This document shows, piece by piece, positions 1 through 8,570 of a DNA stretch of 64,000 nucleotides. The notes below the pieces were generated by a model, which made no database searches, was not told where the DNA came from, and saw nothing but the letters and a program-made list of their open reading frames with translations. The DNA comes from Thalassotalea marina. Lineage in GTDB: Bacteria; Pseudomonadota; Gammaproteobacteria; Enterobacterales; Alteromonadaceae. A program made the translations under genes and the position numbers. Position 1 is the stretch's first letter. Each line of letters starts with the position of its first letter. The stretch spans positions 668,631-732,630 of the forward strand of contig NZ_BNCK01000001.1 in the NCBI RefSeq assembly GCF_014656435.1, read 5' to 3'.

Positions 1-389
1 GTATTCCAGAATTTCAGTTGTTACATCAAGGCAATCAGTTATTGGTTTCCAATGAATGGGCACAACGAGAACATTGGCAGCAAGGTACTTGGCTTGAACT
101 GGATATTGACTTTAATGTTGAACGCAAAAGCATCATGGCAAAAGTTATCATTGAACCTAGATTTAGTGGTTTGCACATGGCGTTAAAACTCGACGAGTAT
201 TGCGCAGGCACCGCGGAATTAAACAGTGCCTCGATCGCGTCAACATCAGCTATAGATAAATATTTAACAGCAAAAGAAGATCAGTACCAGGCGGCATTAG
301 CCGAAAAACAAGCAACACTTGTAAGGTTAAAGCAAAAAGATCAGTACATTCCTATTCGCCTTGTCGCGGGAGGCTTAGACGATGCCTGA
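1..389 (+). CDS. nuoG: NADH-quinone oxidoreductase subunit G, C-terminal end (partial)
   Basis: This reading frame is open to the left edge of the window (first full codon at base 3) and ends at 389, so only the last ~128 residues are present. NuoG is the large Fe-S and molybdopterin-like-fold subunit of the peripheral arm of complex I, which carries electrons from NADH toward the quinone. The visible tail has no cofactor motif, so the name rests mainly on position: it overlaps the nuoH start by 8 bp, and the order G-H-I-J-K-L-M-N is the canonical one. It ends in a lysine- and glutamine-rich helix followed by a short hydrophobic stretch. The diagnostic Fe-S cysteines would lie outside the window. 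Confidence 0.8.
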   Translation, partial: IPEFQLLHQGNQLLVSNEWAQREHWQQGTWLELDIDFNVERKSIMAKVIIEPRFSGLHMALKLDEYCAGTAELNSASIASTSAIDKYLTAKEDQYQAALAEKQATLVRLKQKDQYIPIRLVAGGLDDA

Positions 390-1353
390 TAATGTGATCA
401 AGTTAATACAAATCACCATTATGTTGGCACTGCTCATTCCAATTGCCGCGATGTTAGTGTGGGTAGAGCGCAGGCTTATTGGTATTTGGCAAGACAGACT
501 TGGGCCAAATCGTGTTGGACCTTTTGGGGTTTTGCAATCGTTTGCGGACCTATTAAAAATCCTTGGTAAAGAAGACTGGGTTCCACCATTTGCCGATAAA
601 TTAGTGTTTGTGTTAGCGCCTGTTATTGGAGCTGTGTGCGTGTTAATGAGCTTTGCTGTGCTGCCATTTTCCCCCGATATTTTAATTGCGGATTTAAACA
701 TTGGCTTACTTTTCTTTTTAGCCATGGCGTCGTTGGCTGTTTATTCCGTTGTGCTTGCAGGCTGGGCCTCTAATTCCAAATATGCCTTACTTGGCGGTAT
801 GCGAGCAGCGGCGCAAACGGTGAGTTATGAAGTGTTTATGGGCTTGTCGTTAATGGGCGTGGTGTTATTAGCTGGTAGTTTTAATCTAACTGAAATTGTT
901 CTTGCCCAGCAGCACGGTTGGTTTATCCAGTCACAATTTGTTGGTTTTGTCGTGTTTTTTATTGCTGGCATTGCTGAAAGCCATCGTTTGCCATTTGATT
1001 TACCCGAAGCTGAAACCGAGTTAACAGCAGGTTTTCATACCGAGTATTCAGGCCTTAAATTTGCCCTGTTTTTTCTGGGAGAATATTTAGGTGTCACGCT
1101 CATTTCTTGTATGTCAGTGGTGTTATTTTTTGGTGGCTGGTTAATGCCTGAGCCGCTTGATAATTGGCTACCGCCCTTTATGTGGTTTGTCTTAAAAGTG
1201 AGCTTTTTTGTCGTCTTTTTCATTTTGTTAAGAACGGCTTTACCTAGGCCAAGGTTTGATCAGTTGTTGGGATTTGGCTGGAAAGTGATGTTACCGCTGG
1301 CGTTATTAAATTTGTTAGTTACCGCATTATTATCGTTATTGGAGGTGTTGTAA
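382..1353 (+). CDS. nuoH: NADH-quinone oxidoreductase subunit H
   Basis: Integral membrane subunit that links the hydrophilic arm of complex I to the proton-pumping arm and forms much of the quinone chamber. The 323-residue length is typical. About eight hydrophobic segments are visible, together with the family signature GPNRVGP near residues 41-47 and an acidic loop with several Glu residues around residues 197-215 that fits the conserved quinone-site loop. The ATG start overlaps the end of nuoG, and the stop overlaps the nuoI start as TAATG, which indicates translational coupling. Assignment is secure from motif, length and operon order. Confidence 0.96.
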   Translation: MPDNVIKLIQITIMLALLIPIAAMLVWVERRLIGIWQDRLGPNRVGPFGVLQSFADLLKILGKEDWVPPFADKLVFVLAPVIGAVCVLMSFAVLPFSPDILIADLNIGLLFFLAMASLAVYSVVLAGWASNSKYALLGGMRAAAQTVSYEVFMGLSLMGVVLLAGSFNLTEIVLAQQHGWFIQSQFVGFVVFFIAGIAESHRLPFDLPEAETELTAGFHTEYSGLKFALFFLGEYLGVTLISCMSVVLFFGGWLMPEPLDNWLPPFMWFVLKVSFFVVFFILLRTALPRPRFDQLLGFGWKVMLPLALLNLLVTALLSLLEVL

Positions 1354-1868
1354 TGTGGAGTCAATTACGCACTATCTGGTTAGTGTTAAAACATACCTTT
1401 ACTAAGGCTGATACCGTTGAGTATCCAGAGAAAAAGCCCTATTTAGCGCCTCGTTATCGTGGTCGCATAGTCCTGACCCGAGAGCCTGATGGCCAAGAGC
1501 GCTGTGTCGCTTGTAATTTATGTGCCGTTGCTTGCCCTGTTGACTGTATTGCGCTGCAACAAACAATTGATGATGACGGCCGTAAACGTGCAGAGTTTTT
1601 CCGTATAAACTTTTCCCGCTGTATTTTATGTGGCTTTTGTGAAGAAGCCTGCCCAACTTATGCCATTCAATTAACGCCTGATGTTGAACTCGCTGAATAT
1701 GATAGGCAAAACCTAGTTTATGAAAAAGAACACTTATTAATAGATGGTGTCGGCAAATACCCAGATTATAGTTTTTATCAACATTCGGGCATTGCTATTG
1801 CTAAAAAAGGCAAAGGGCAGGGAGCTAAGGAAAAGCCACCAGTGGATGTAAAAGGACTCATGCCATGA
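1353..1868 (+). CDS. nuoI: NADH-quinone oxidoreductase subunit I, 2x[4Fe-4S] ferredoxin-like
   Basis: Peripheral-arm subunit of complex I that carries clusters N6a and N6b, the electron relay just before the terminal cluster. Two ferredoxin motifs are intact: Cys51-54-57-61 (CVACNLC...CP) and Cys90-93-96-100 (CILCGFC...CP). An N-terminal amphipathic helix precedes them. At 171 residues the protein is of normal length, with a Lys/Gly-rich C-terminal tail. It overlaps nuoH by one base and nuoJ by four bases, as expected within the operon. Confidence 0.97.
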   Translation: MWSQLRTIWLVLKHTFTKADTVEYPEKKPYLAPRYRGRIVLTREPDGQERCVACNLCAVACPVDCIALQQTIDDDGRKRAEFFRINFSRCILCGFCEEACPTYAIQLTPDVELAEYDRQNLVYEKEHLLIDGVGKYPDYSFYQHSGIAIAKKGKGQGAKEKPPVDVKGLMP

Positions 1869-2389
1869 ACGCTAATCCTTTGGTGATTTTATTTTATTTA
1901 GCTGCGCTGATCGCCATCGTTGCCAGTATTAAAGTCGTAACACGCAATAATACAGTTCATGCTCTGCTTTATCTGGTTATTTCACTGGTTGCCGTGGCGG
2001 TGTGCTTTTACCTTATGGGAGCACCGTTTGCTGCTGGTCTTGAAGTGATTGTTTATGCTGGCGCTATTTTGGTGTTATTTGTTTTTGCCATTATGTTGTT
2101 TGGTTTACGTCAAGATGAAACGCGACTCGCGCCAAAAAATACTGGCTTTAGTGTTTGGCTTGGGCCTTGTGTGCTGGCGCTGTGTTTATTAGCTGAACTT
2201 GTCTATGTCTTACAACATGATGGAATTCAAGCACAATTATCGGCGACGGTTGTTGACTCAAAACAAGTGGGAATTTTACTTTATGGCCCTTATTTGTTGG
2301 CGGTAGAGATTGCCTCGTTTTTATTGCTTGCAGGCTTAATTGCCGGATTTCATTTTGCAAAACCACGTGAGCAAGGTGGTGATTTATGA
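1865..2389 (+). CDS. nuoJ: NADH-quinone oxidoreductase subunit J
   Basis: Small membrane subunit (ND6 homologue) of complex I, in the membrane arm next to NuoH and NuoK. The 174 residues contain five hydrophobic segments. The segment with [20 protein letters not shown] matches the conserved third helix of NuoJ/ND6, which includes the pi-bulge region. ATGA-type overlaps with nuoI and nuoK place it firmly in the operon. Confidence 0.95.
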   Translation: MNANPLVILFYLAALIAIVASIKVVTRNNTVHALLYLVISLVAVAVCFYLMGAPFAAGLEVIVYAGAILVLFVFAIMLFGLRQDETRLAPKNTGFSVWLGPCVLALCLLAELVYVLQHDGIQAQLSATVVDSKQVGILLYGPYLLAVEIASFLLLAGLIAGFHFAKPREQGGDL

Positions 2390-2694
2390 CGACTATCCCA
2401 CTGATGCATGTATTAATCTTAGCCAGCACGCTTTTTGGTATTGGCTTTGTAGGTGTCATTGTCCGCAAAAACGCTTTGTTTATGTTGATGAGCTTAGAAG
2501 TGATGTTAAACGCCACAGGCGTTGCTTTTATTGGGGCTGGCGCGACATGGCAACAAGCTGACGGCCAAGTGATGTTTATTTTGATATTAACTTTGGCTGC
2601 TGCTGAAGTTGCAGTGGGTTTGGCGTTACTCATTTGTTTGCAAAACAAACACCAAACCTTAGATGTTGACGTGCTAAGTCGGTTAAAGGGGTGA
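2386..2694 (+). CDS. nuoK: NADH-quinone oxidoreductase subunit K
   Basis: ND4L-like membrane subunit of complex I with three transmembrane helices in 102 residues. The two membrane-buried glutamates needed for proton transfer in this family are present: Glu38 in SLEVMLNA and Glu74 in AAAEVAVGLAL. It overlaps nuoJ by four bases and is followed four bases later by nuoL. Confidence 0.96.
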   Translation: MTTIPLMHVLILASTLFGIGFVGVIVRKNALFMLMSLEVMLNATGVAFIGAGATWQQADGQVMFILILTLAAAEVAVGLALLICLQNKHQTLDVDVLSRLKG

Positions 2695-2698
2695 GCTA

Positions 2699-4558
2699 AT
2701 GATCTTGGCACTTTTACCTTTCTACCCTCTAATAAGTGCAATGGCATTGCTAACCTTAGGTAAACGTTTGCCATGGTTCTTGGCGTCGGTGTTAAGTGTT
2801 ACTAGTGTTTTAGCTTCTGCAATTTCTACTGCCATCTTGATGTCGCAATTAGCTATACAAGAACAAGGTGCAATCCAAGTAACGTTATGGTCTTGGTTTT
2901 CACTTTACGGCAATGGTGAAGTGCCGGTAAATGTTGCCTTTAACTTTGATGCACTGTCTGCGGTGATGTGTGCTGTGGTCAGTGGTGTTGGCTTCTTGAT
3001 CCATTTATATGCCGCTGCCTACATGAAAACAGATGATAATTTTCATCGGTTTATGGCGTTTATGAACCTATTTATCGTCGCCATGTTAATTTTAGTGTTA
3101 GCTGATAACTTAGTGCTTTTATATTTAGGCTGGGAAGGTGTAGGACTTTGTAGCTTTTTATTGATTGGTTTTTGGTATCAGTCAAAAGAAAATGTCGCTG
3201 CTGCGCGCAAGGCGTTTATCGTTACCCGCATTGGCGATACTTCAATGGCGATAGGTTTATTTTGGCTTTTTAACAGTTTAGGTTCTTTAAACATCGAAAG
3301 TGTTAATCAGTTAGCCATTCAAACTTGGCAAACGGGTGACAATACCGTTTTTTGGATCGCATTATTGTTACTCGGTGGAGCCGTCGGTAAATCAGCGCAA
3401 TTGCCATTACACACTTGGCTGCCTGATGCCATGGCGGGTCCAACACCTGTCAGTGCACTGATCCATGCTGCCACTATGGTGACAGCCGGTGTATATCTTA
3501 TTGCTCGCTTACATGATGTTTTTATTTTAGCGCCAGAGGTAATGACAATTGTCGCTATGATAGGCGCGTTGACCTTATTACTTGCTGGAATTGCCGCATT
3601 ATTTCAATACGATATTAAACGCGTACTAGCATATTCAACCATGAGCCAAATAGGCTATATGATGCTGGCACTTGGGGCTGGTGCATGGAGCGCAGGTATT
3701 TTTCATTTAATGACCCACGCTTTTTTCAAAGCTTTACTGTTTTTAACTGCAGGCAGCATTATTTGGGCATTGCACCATGAGCAAAATATCTATCGCATGG
3801 GCGGCATGTTTAAGCGTTTACCCGTTGAATCCATATTATTGACCATTGGGCTTGTGTGTTTGATTGCCCTTCCTGGCACTTCGGGCTTTTTTTCAAAAGA
3901 AGCAATAATTGCCGAGCTTTGGTCTTCACCAACAGCGGGCCCCGTTTTTTGGTGGGCTGCCATAATCGGGGCGTTCATTACCAGTATTTATAGCTGTCGA
4001 CTGTTTTTTTTAGTGTGCTTGGGGACGGCAAGAAATACGGTAAACCTAGAGCCAACAATGCACATCGCTTTCAAGGTCGCTTTATTTACCTTGGCAATGT
4101 TGTCGTTAATAGGAAGCTGGTTTTATGCTGATTTAACGCCTTGGTTTAGCGCCGAAATTACAAAAACGACAAATGATCCTGCTTGGCTACACGTTATTGC
4201 CATCGTAACGCCATTTATCGGGCTATTGTTTTCCTGGTTTTATTTCTCTGGCTTTAGGCAGGGCGATAAACAGCAAATTAGCCAATCAGGTAAAAATTTA
4301 AATGAGAAAACATTTTACCTATTTTGTCATCGCGGGTTAGGTATCGATAGGCTTTACCAGGTCTTATTAGTGACACCCTATATTCGGCTAAGTCAGTTAA
4401 ATCGCAAAGATATCATTGACGGCGCTGTGATGTTGTTAGCTTGGTACACTCATCTATTTAAAGAAGTATGGCAATCAAGCCAAAACGGACATTTGCGCTG
4501 GTATGCCTCTGCTTTTGCTCTTGGTTTTGTGTTACTCACTGCTGGGTGGTTGTTATGA
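2699..4558 (+). CDS. nuoL: NADH-quinone oxidoreductase subunit L (proton-pumping antiporter-like)
   Basis: Largest membrane subunit of complex I, at the distal end of the pumping arm, with a Mrp antiporter-like fold. The 619 residues include the characteristic blocks GWEGVGLCS..LIGFW, SAQLPLHTWLPDAMAGPTPVSALIHAATMV and FKALLFLTAGSI. The C-terminal extension that becomes the long lateral helix is present. Its stop overlaps the start of nuoM (ATGA). Nothing unusual was seen. Confidence 0.97.
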   Translation: MILALLPFYPLISAMALLTLGKRLPWFLASVLSVTSVLASAISTAILMSQLAIQEQGAIQVTLWSWFSLYGNGEVPVNVAFNFDALSAVMCAVVSGVGFLIHLYAAAYMKTDDNFHRFMAFMNLFIVAMLILVLADNLVLLYLGWEGVGLCSFLLIGFWYQSKENVAAARKAFIVTRIGDTSMAIGLFWLFNSLGSLNIESVNQLAIQTWQTGDNTVFWIALLLLGGAVGKSAQLPLHTWLPDAMAGPTPVSALIHAATMVTAGVYLIARLHDVFILAPEVMTIVAMIGALTLLLAGIAALFQYDIKRVLAYSTMSQIGYMMLALGAGAWSAGIFHLMTHAFFKALLFLTAGSIIWALHHEQNIYRMGGMFKRLPVESILLTIGLVCLIALPGTSGFFSKEAIIAELWSSPTAGPVFWWAAIIGAFITSIYSCRLFFLVCLGTARNTVNLEPTMHIAFKVALFTLAMLSLIGSWFYADLTPWFSAEITKTTNDPAWLHVIAIVTPFIGLLFSWFYFSGFRQGDKQQISQSGKNLNEKTFYLFCHRGLGIDRLYQVLLVTPYIRLSQLNRKDIIDGAVMLLAWYTHLFKEVWQSSQNGHLRWYASAFALGFVLLTAGWLL

Positions 4559-5991
4559 CGATGCTACCACTTCTTTTAATTATGTTTGTTGGGGCTATGG
4601 CTGCGTGGCAGGGGGATAGAACAAAAAAAGGTAGCGCCCCCTGGATCGCTTTTTTTACTTTGCTTGGTGCTGCAATTTATCTATTAGTGTTTTGTTTAAG
4701 CATCGATAATTCGCTGACTCGTTTGGTCGTGACAGACAAACATATGTGGATAAGCAGCTTAAACATTTTCTTTTTACTGGCTGTTGATTATCTTAGCCTC
4801 ACGCTGATCGCTTTGACCTTATTACTTGGCTTTATCGCTGTACTCATTTCCTGGCGGGAAATAAATGAAAACCTTGGCTTTTATTATTTCAACTTACTTT
4901 TGGCAGTAGCTGGCACTGTCGGTGTCTTTCTTGCCACAGACGTTTTTTTATTTTTCTTTTTCTGGGAAGTAATGTTACTACCCATTACCGCACTTATCGC
5001 GATTTGGGGGCACGAAAACCGGCGTTTTGCCGCAATTAAGTTTTTTATATTTACCCAGTTAAGTAGCCTTTGCATGTTAGTGGCAATTGTCACTATGGCA
5101 ATTCTTTATAAAAACCAAGTAGGGCATTTAAGTTGGTCTTGGTTTGATTGGCAGCAAATGGCCAAACCAAACGCTTGGATGTTTTATATTATGCTGGGCT
5201 TTTTTATTGCCTTTGCCGTCAAATTACCCTCAGTGCCAGTTCACTCTTGGCTACCTGACGCGCACACTCAAGCACCCACAGCAGGCAGTGTATTGTTAGC
5301 TGGCATTTTATTAAAAACCGGTGCTTATGGCCTGATCCGTTTTGTCATTCAATTGTTTCCAGATGCGGCAAAAAGTTTTGCTTACGTGGCGATGACACTT
5401 GGCGCAATTAGTGTTTTGTATGGGGCGAAACTCGCCTTTGCTCAGCAAGACTTTAAACGATTAGTTGCCTATAGCAGTATCAGTCACATGGGCTTTGTGA
5501 TGATGGCAATATTTGCTTTTAACGTTAACGCTTATCAAGGAGCCATCATTACTATGATTGCCCACGGATTAAGTAGTGCGGCACTATTTTGTTTAGCAGG
5601 GATGATTTACCAGCGAATTCACTCTCGTCAACTCAACAATATGGGAGGCTTTTGGCAAAGCGCTCCTTTTTTTGCGGGGCTTTCTCTGATGTTAGTGGCA
5701 GCTGCAACAGGTTTACCGGGTTTTGCTAATTTTATTGGCGAATTTTATAGTCTTGTTGGGGTATTTAGTAAATATCCAATACATGCTACGGCTGCAGCGA
5801 TGGCAATTATTGGCTCGGCTGTTTATGGTATACGGCTGTTTCAATCTACATTTCATGGGCCTTCGACTCATGTGATTAGTGATTTAACTGTGCGAGAGTG
5901 GCTGATTCTATTGCCCTTGATATTGTTACTGGTTGTTCTTGGCTTGTGGCCAAATATATTGTTGAACCTCGGTTTTGTTGGAGGTGTTTAA
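4555..5991 (+). CDS. nuoM: NADH-quinone oxidoreductase subunit M (proton-pumping antiporter-like)
   Basis: Second antiporter-like pump subunit of complex I. The frame is open further upstream, but I chose the ATG at 4555. It overlaps the nuoL stop as ATGA, and the 29 extra upstream residues would be translated inside nuoL and do not resemble NuoM. The resulting 478-residue protein has the conserved FFFWEVMLLPITALIAIWG block, the VPVHSWLPDAHTQAPTAGSV block and AYSSISHMGFV. It ends directly before nuoN. Confidence 0.96.
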   Translation: MTMLPLLLIMFVGAMAAWQGDRTKKGSAPWIAFFTLLGAAIYLLVFCLSIDNSLTRLVVTDKHMWISSLNIFFLLAVDYLSLTLIALTLLLGFIAVLISWREINENLGFYYFNLLLAVAGTVGVFLATDVFLFFFFWEVMLLPITALIAIWGHENRRFAAIKFFIFTQLSSLCMLVAIVTMAILYKNQVGHLSWSWFDWQQMAKPNAWMFYIMLGFFIAFAVKLPSVPVHSWLPDAHTQAPTAGSVLLAGILLKTGAYGLIRFVIQLFPDAAKSFAYVAMTLGAISVLYGAKLAFAQQDFKRLVAYSSISHMGFVMMAIFAFNVNAYQGAIITMIAHGLSSAALFCLAGMIYQRIHSRQLNNMGGFWQSAPFFAGLSLMLVAAATGLPGFANFIGEFYSLVGVFSKYPIHATAAAMAIIGSAVYGIRLFQSTFHGPSTHVISDLTVREWLILLPLILLLVVLGLWPNILLNLGFVGGV

Positions 5992-7422
5992 ATGGATGTC
6001 ACTGCTTGGCTCGCTTTTACCCCACAGCTTATTGTTGCAACCGGCATTATATTTGGGATGCTTACGATTGCTTGGCGCAGAAGCCACCGCCTCATTGGTT
6101 ATTTTTCTCTAGCGGTTATTACCCTAGCGATTTTGGCAACCTTGTACATTTTCCCTATACCTAGTATCGAGCTAACTCAACTTGTTAAAGTGGATTTGTT
6201 TGCTAAAACCATGTGGATATTAGTGCTAATAGCTGGCGCTATTGCCACCCTTTTAGCTATGGGAGAGTTAGAAACTGGCACTGAAGTGCACGATGAATTT
6301 TATATATTACTGTTACTGACACTACTAGGGGCAGGGGTATTAGTCACTAGTCAGCACTATGCGAGTTTGTTTTTAGGGTTTGAACTGTTAAGTATTTCGC
6401 TGGTCGGCTTAACGGGCTACTTTCGAAATAGGCAGCACAGTGTAGAAGCGAGTTTTAAATATTTAATTTTAAGCGCGAGTGCCTCAAGTTTTATGTTGCT
6501 AGGCATCGCATTTATTTACAGCCAAACAGGAACATTAAATTTTAGTTTGGCTGGTGTAACTGATATTCAAAACATGATCATGCAGCTAGGAGTTTTACTG
6601 TTATTTTCTGGTATTGCATTTAAATTATCACTGGTCCCTTTTCATTATTGGACTCCCGATGTATATCAAGGCGCAAGTAGTGCTGTAACTTTTATATTGG
6701 CTAGCGTGTCAAAAACTGCGATGTTTGTTGCGCTTTATAAATGTCTTGTCGATTCTAATTTAATAAATTTACTTGCTGGTGAAAAAATCTTGTTGGCAAT
6801 GATGTTTATTAGTATTGCGTCAATGATAGTGGGAAATTGCTTAGCCCTTGGTCAACAATCAATAAAACGTTTATTGGCTTATTCGTCGATTGCACATATG
6901 GGCTATCTTGTAGTATTGCTTATGGTCTTGGGCAAGCAACATCACTCCATGATCCAATACAGTGCCTCGTATTATTTATTTGCCTATTTGTTGGCCAATG
7001 CAGGTCTTTTTTCAGTGTTATGTTGGCAAGAAAAACAAAACAAAAACGAACCGGATATTCATTTATGTCATTGGCGTGGTTTGATTTGGCGTAACCCTAG
7101 CCAAGGAATCGTTGTGCTGGTATCTGTGTTAGGACTGGCTGGTATCCCATTAACTGCAGGCTTTATTGGTAAATTTTATTTAATAATCTCGGCAAGTCAT
7201 GGGCAGTTATGGTGGATGTTAAGTGCACTAATTGTGGGGAGTGGAATCGCTTTAGGTTACTACATGCCATTAATATTTGCTTTGTTTAAAGATGATGAAG
7301 TACAACAACCTTCAACGTTAGTAACAAGTGCCGGGCAAAGAATTTTCTCAATGTTTATTGTTGTAACAACCTTAGTGTTTGGTCTTTACCCCGACGTATT
7401 CGCCAATTTTTTAGCAAATTGA
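5992..7422 (+). CDS. nuoN: NADH-quinone oxidoreductase subunit N (proton-pumping antiporter-like)
   Basis: Third antiporter-like subunit of complex I, closest to NuoK, and the last gene of the operon. The 476 residues contain FLGFELLSISLVGL, FKLSLVPFHYWTPDVYQGAS and LAYSSIAHMGYL, all typical of NuoN. The start codon follows the nuoM stop with no gap. Only a weak AT-rich inverted repeat follows the stop, so no convincing terminator was seen before the next gene. Confidence 0.96.
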   Translation: MDVTAWLAFTPQLIVATGIIFGMLTIAWRRSHRLIGYFSLAVITLAILATLYIFPIPSIELTQLVKVDLFAKTMWILVLIAGAIATLLAMGELETGTEVHDEFYILLLLTLLGAGVLVTSQHYASLFLGFELLSISLVGLTGYFRNRQHSVEASFKYLILSASASSFMLLGIAFIYSQTGTLNFSLAGVTDIQNMIMQLGVLLLFSGIAFKLSLVPFHYWTPDVYQGASSAVTFILASVSKTAMFVALYKCLVDSNLINLLAGEKILLAMMFISIASMIVGNCLALGQQSIKRLLAYSSIAHMGYLVVLLMVLGKQHHSMIQYSASYYLFAYLLANAGLFSVLCWQEKQNKNEPDIHLCHWRGLIWRNPSQGIVVLVSVLGLAGIPLTAGFIGKFYLIISASHGQLWWMLSALIVGSGIALGYYMPLIFALFKDDEVQQPSTLVTSAGQRIFSMFIVVTTLVFGLYPDVFANFLAN

Positions 7423-7554
7423 CGAATAAATTGGTTTATTTAGTTAGTTAAAATTTATATTAATAATTAAGTTGTTGAAAAATAATGTTTTTGATAGTTG
7501 GTTTGAACATTGCTGTAGTTTGGGAAACTTATAAAAACTAAATTAGGAAGCCAT

Positions 7555-8325
7555 ATGAATTTATTAAAGTCTTTAATTGCATTAAGTGTAGTGACCACAG
7601 TGTCAGGTTGCGTGGTTATTGCTGGAACTCCTTCCAAAGCTGATTTTCATCAGCAAAAAACGTTAGATATACAGGCAAGTGATTTGACTGCGTTAAATGT
7701 TGAAGCTGGTGCTGGCTTTTTAAAAATTAAAGGCGTTGAAGGGCTAGACACGATTCAAGTAACTGCTGATATTTATACTGATAAAAAGGCCCGTGATGAT
7801 TATCAACTGACACTTGTTAAACAAGGTGATAGCGCTAAATTGGTTGCGAAAAATGGCAACACTAGTGGTATTTGGAATGGCCAATCTCCAAAAATAGATT
7901 TAACAGTTCAGGTGCCACAAAGCATGATGCTTGATATTGAAGATGGCTCAGGTGCATTAACAATTGATAATATTGTCGGTGATACCAAGATAAAGGATGG
8001 CTCTGGTGGTATTGCAATTAACAATGTTAAAGGTAATTTAAAGATTGACGATGGTTCAGGTTCAATCAATGTTCAAGACGTCAATGGTGATGTGCAAATA
8101 AATGATGGCTCAGGCAGTATTTTACTTGAGCAAGTCGCGGGAAATGCTGAAATAGAAGACGGCTCAGGCTCGCTAACAGTAAAACAAGTTACAGGTCATG
8201 TAAAAGTAGATGATGGTTCTGGTGGCATTGTCATTGATAATGTCGGCTCTTTAACTATTGTTGAGTCTGGCTCAGGTGGTTTATCTGTTAAAAACGTTAA
8301 AGCTGGGTTTGAAATTGACAGCTAA
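7555..8325 (+). CDS. DUF4097-type repeat lipoprotein
   Basis: Predicted lipoprotein of 256 residues: a hydrophobic signal sequence ends in a lipobox (VSG-C) with the lipidated Cys at residue 19. Residues 130-250 consist of seven copies of an 18-residue unit built around D-G-S-G followed by alternating hydrophobic residues (DGSG at 130, 148, 166, 184, 202 and 220, and SGSG at 238). Such spacing suggests a regular beta-solenoid of the kind found in DUF4097/DUF4098 proteins. Function is unknown; a structural or adhesin-like envelope role is inference. It is monocistronic, with a run resembling AGGAAG before the ATG. Confidence 0.75.
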   Translation: MNLLKSLIALSVVTTVSGCVVIAGTPSKADFHQQKTLDIQASDLTALNVEAGAGFLKIKGVEGLDTIQVTADIYTDKKARDDYQLTLVKQGDSAKLVAKNGNTSGIWNGQSPKIDLTVQVPQSMMLDIEDGSGALTIDNIVGDTKIKDGSGGIAINNVKGNLKIDDGSGSINVQDVNGDVQINDGSGSILLEQVAGNAEIEDGSGSLTVKQVTGHVKVDDGSGGIVIDNVGSLTIVESGSGGLSVKNVKAGFEIDS

Positions 8326-8359
8326 ATTGCCCTCGTGTTTAAAAAATATGCATTAAAAC

Positions 8360-8387
8360 TTGTATATTCACTGAACCTCTGTATAAT
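8360..8387 (+). promoter_or_regulatory. Probable sigma-70 promoter of deaD
   Basis: TTGTAT (8360-8365) and a perfect TATAAT (8382-8387) are separated by 16 bp. The expected transcription start would lie near 8393, giving a leader of about 178 nt before the deaD start codon at 8571. The elements are seen directly; use as a promoter is inferred. Confidence 0.65.
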
Positions 8388-8392
8388 GCGCG

Positions 8393-8570
8393 CCTCACTG
8401 TTAAAGGTAGTCCTTTAACACGAAACGAGTGGGGCGATCCCAATAGACTTAGCTGATGTTTGCAGTATATAAAAACATCAGATCCTGTGATGAGTCTTCC
8501 TGGTGATTTCCTCTTAATATCACGTAAAGCGCAGTTAGCTATATCTCGCTTTACCTTGGGAAGACAATTT
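8393..8570 (+). promoter_or_regulatory. Structured 5' leader of the DEAD-box helicase gene (three hairpins)
   Basis: Three perfect stems lie one after the other: GTTAAAGG/CCTTTAAC (8400-8407 with 8412-8419, 4-nt loop), CTGATGTTT/AAACATCAG (8453-8461 with 8473-8481), and GTAAAGCG/CGCTTTAC (8524-8531 with 8547-8554). The last ends 16 nt before the start codon. Long, structured leaders are known for the cold-shock helicase gene of enterobacteria; a regulatory role here is inference. Confidence 0.5.

Noticed and set aside
2148..2774. 208-codon minus-strand frame over nuoJ/nuoK/nuoL
   Set aside because: Lies antisense to three clear overlapping complex I genes and has no domain.
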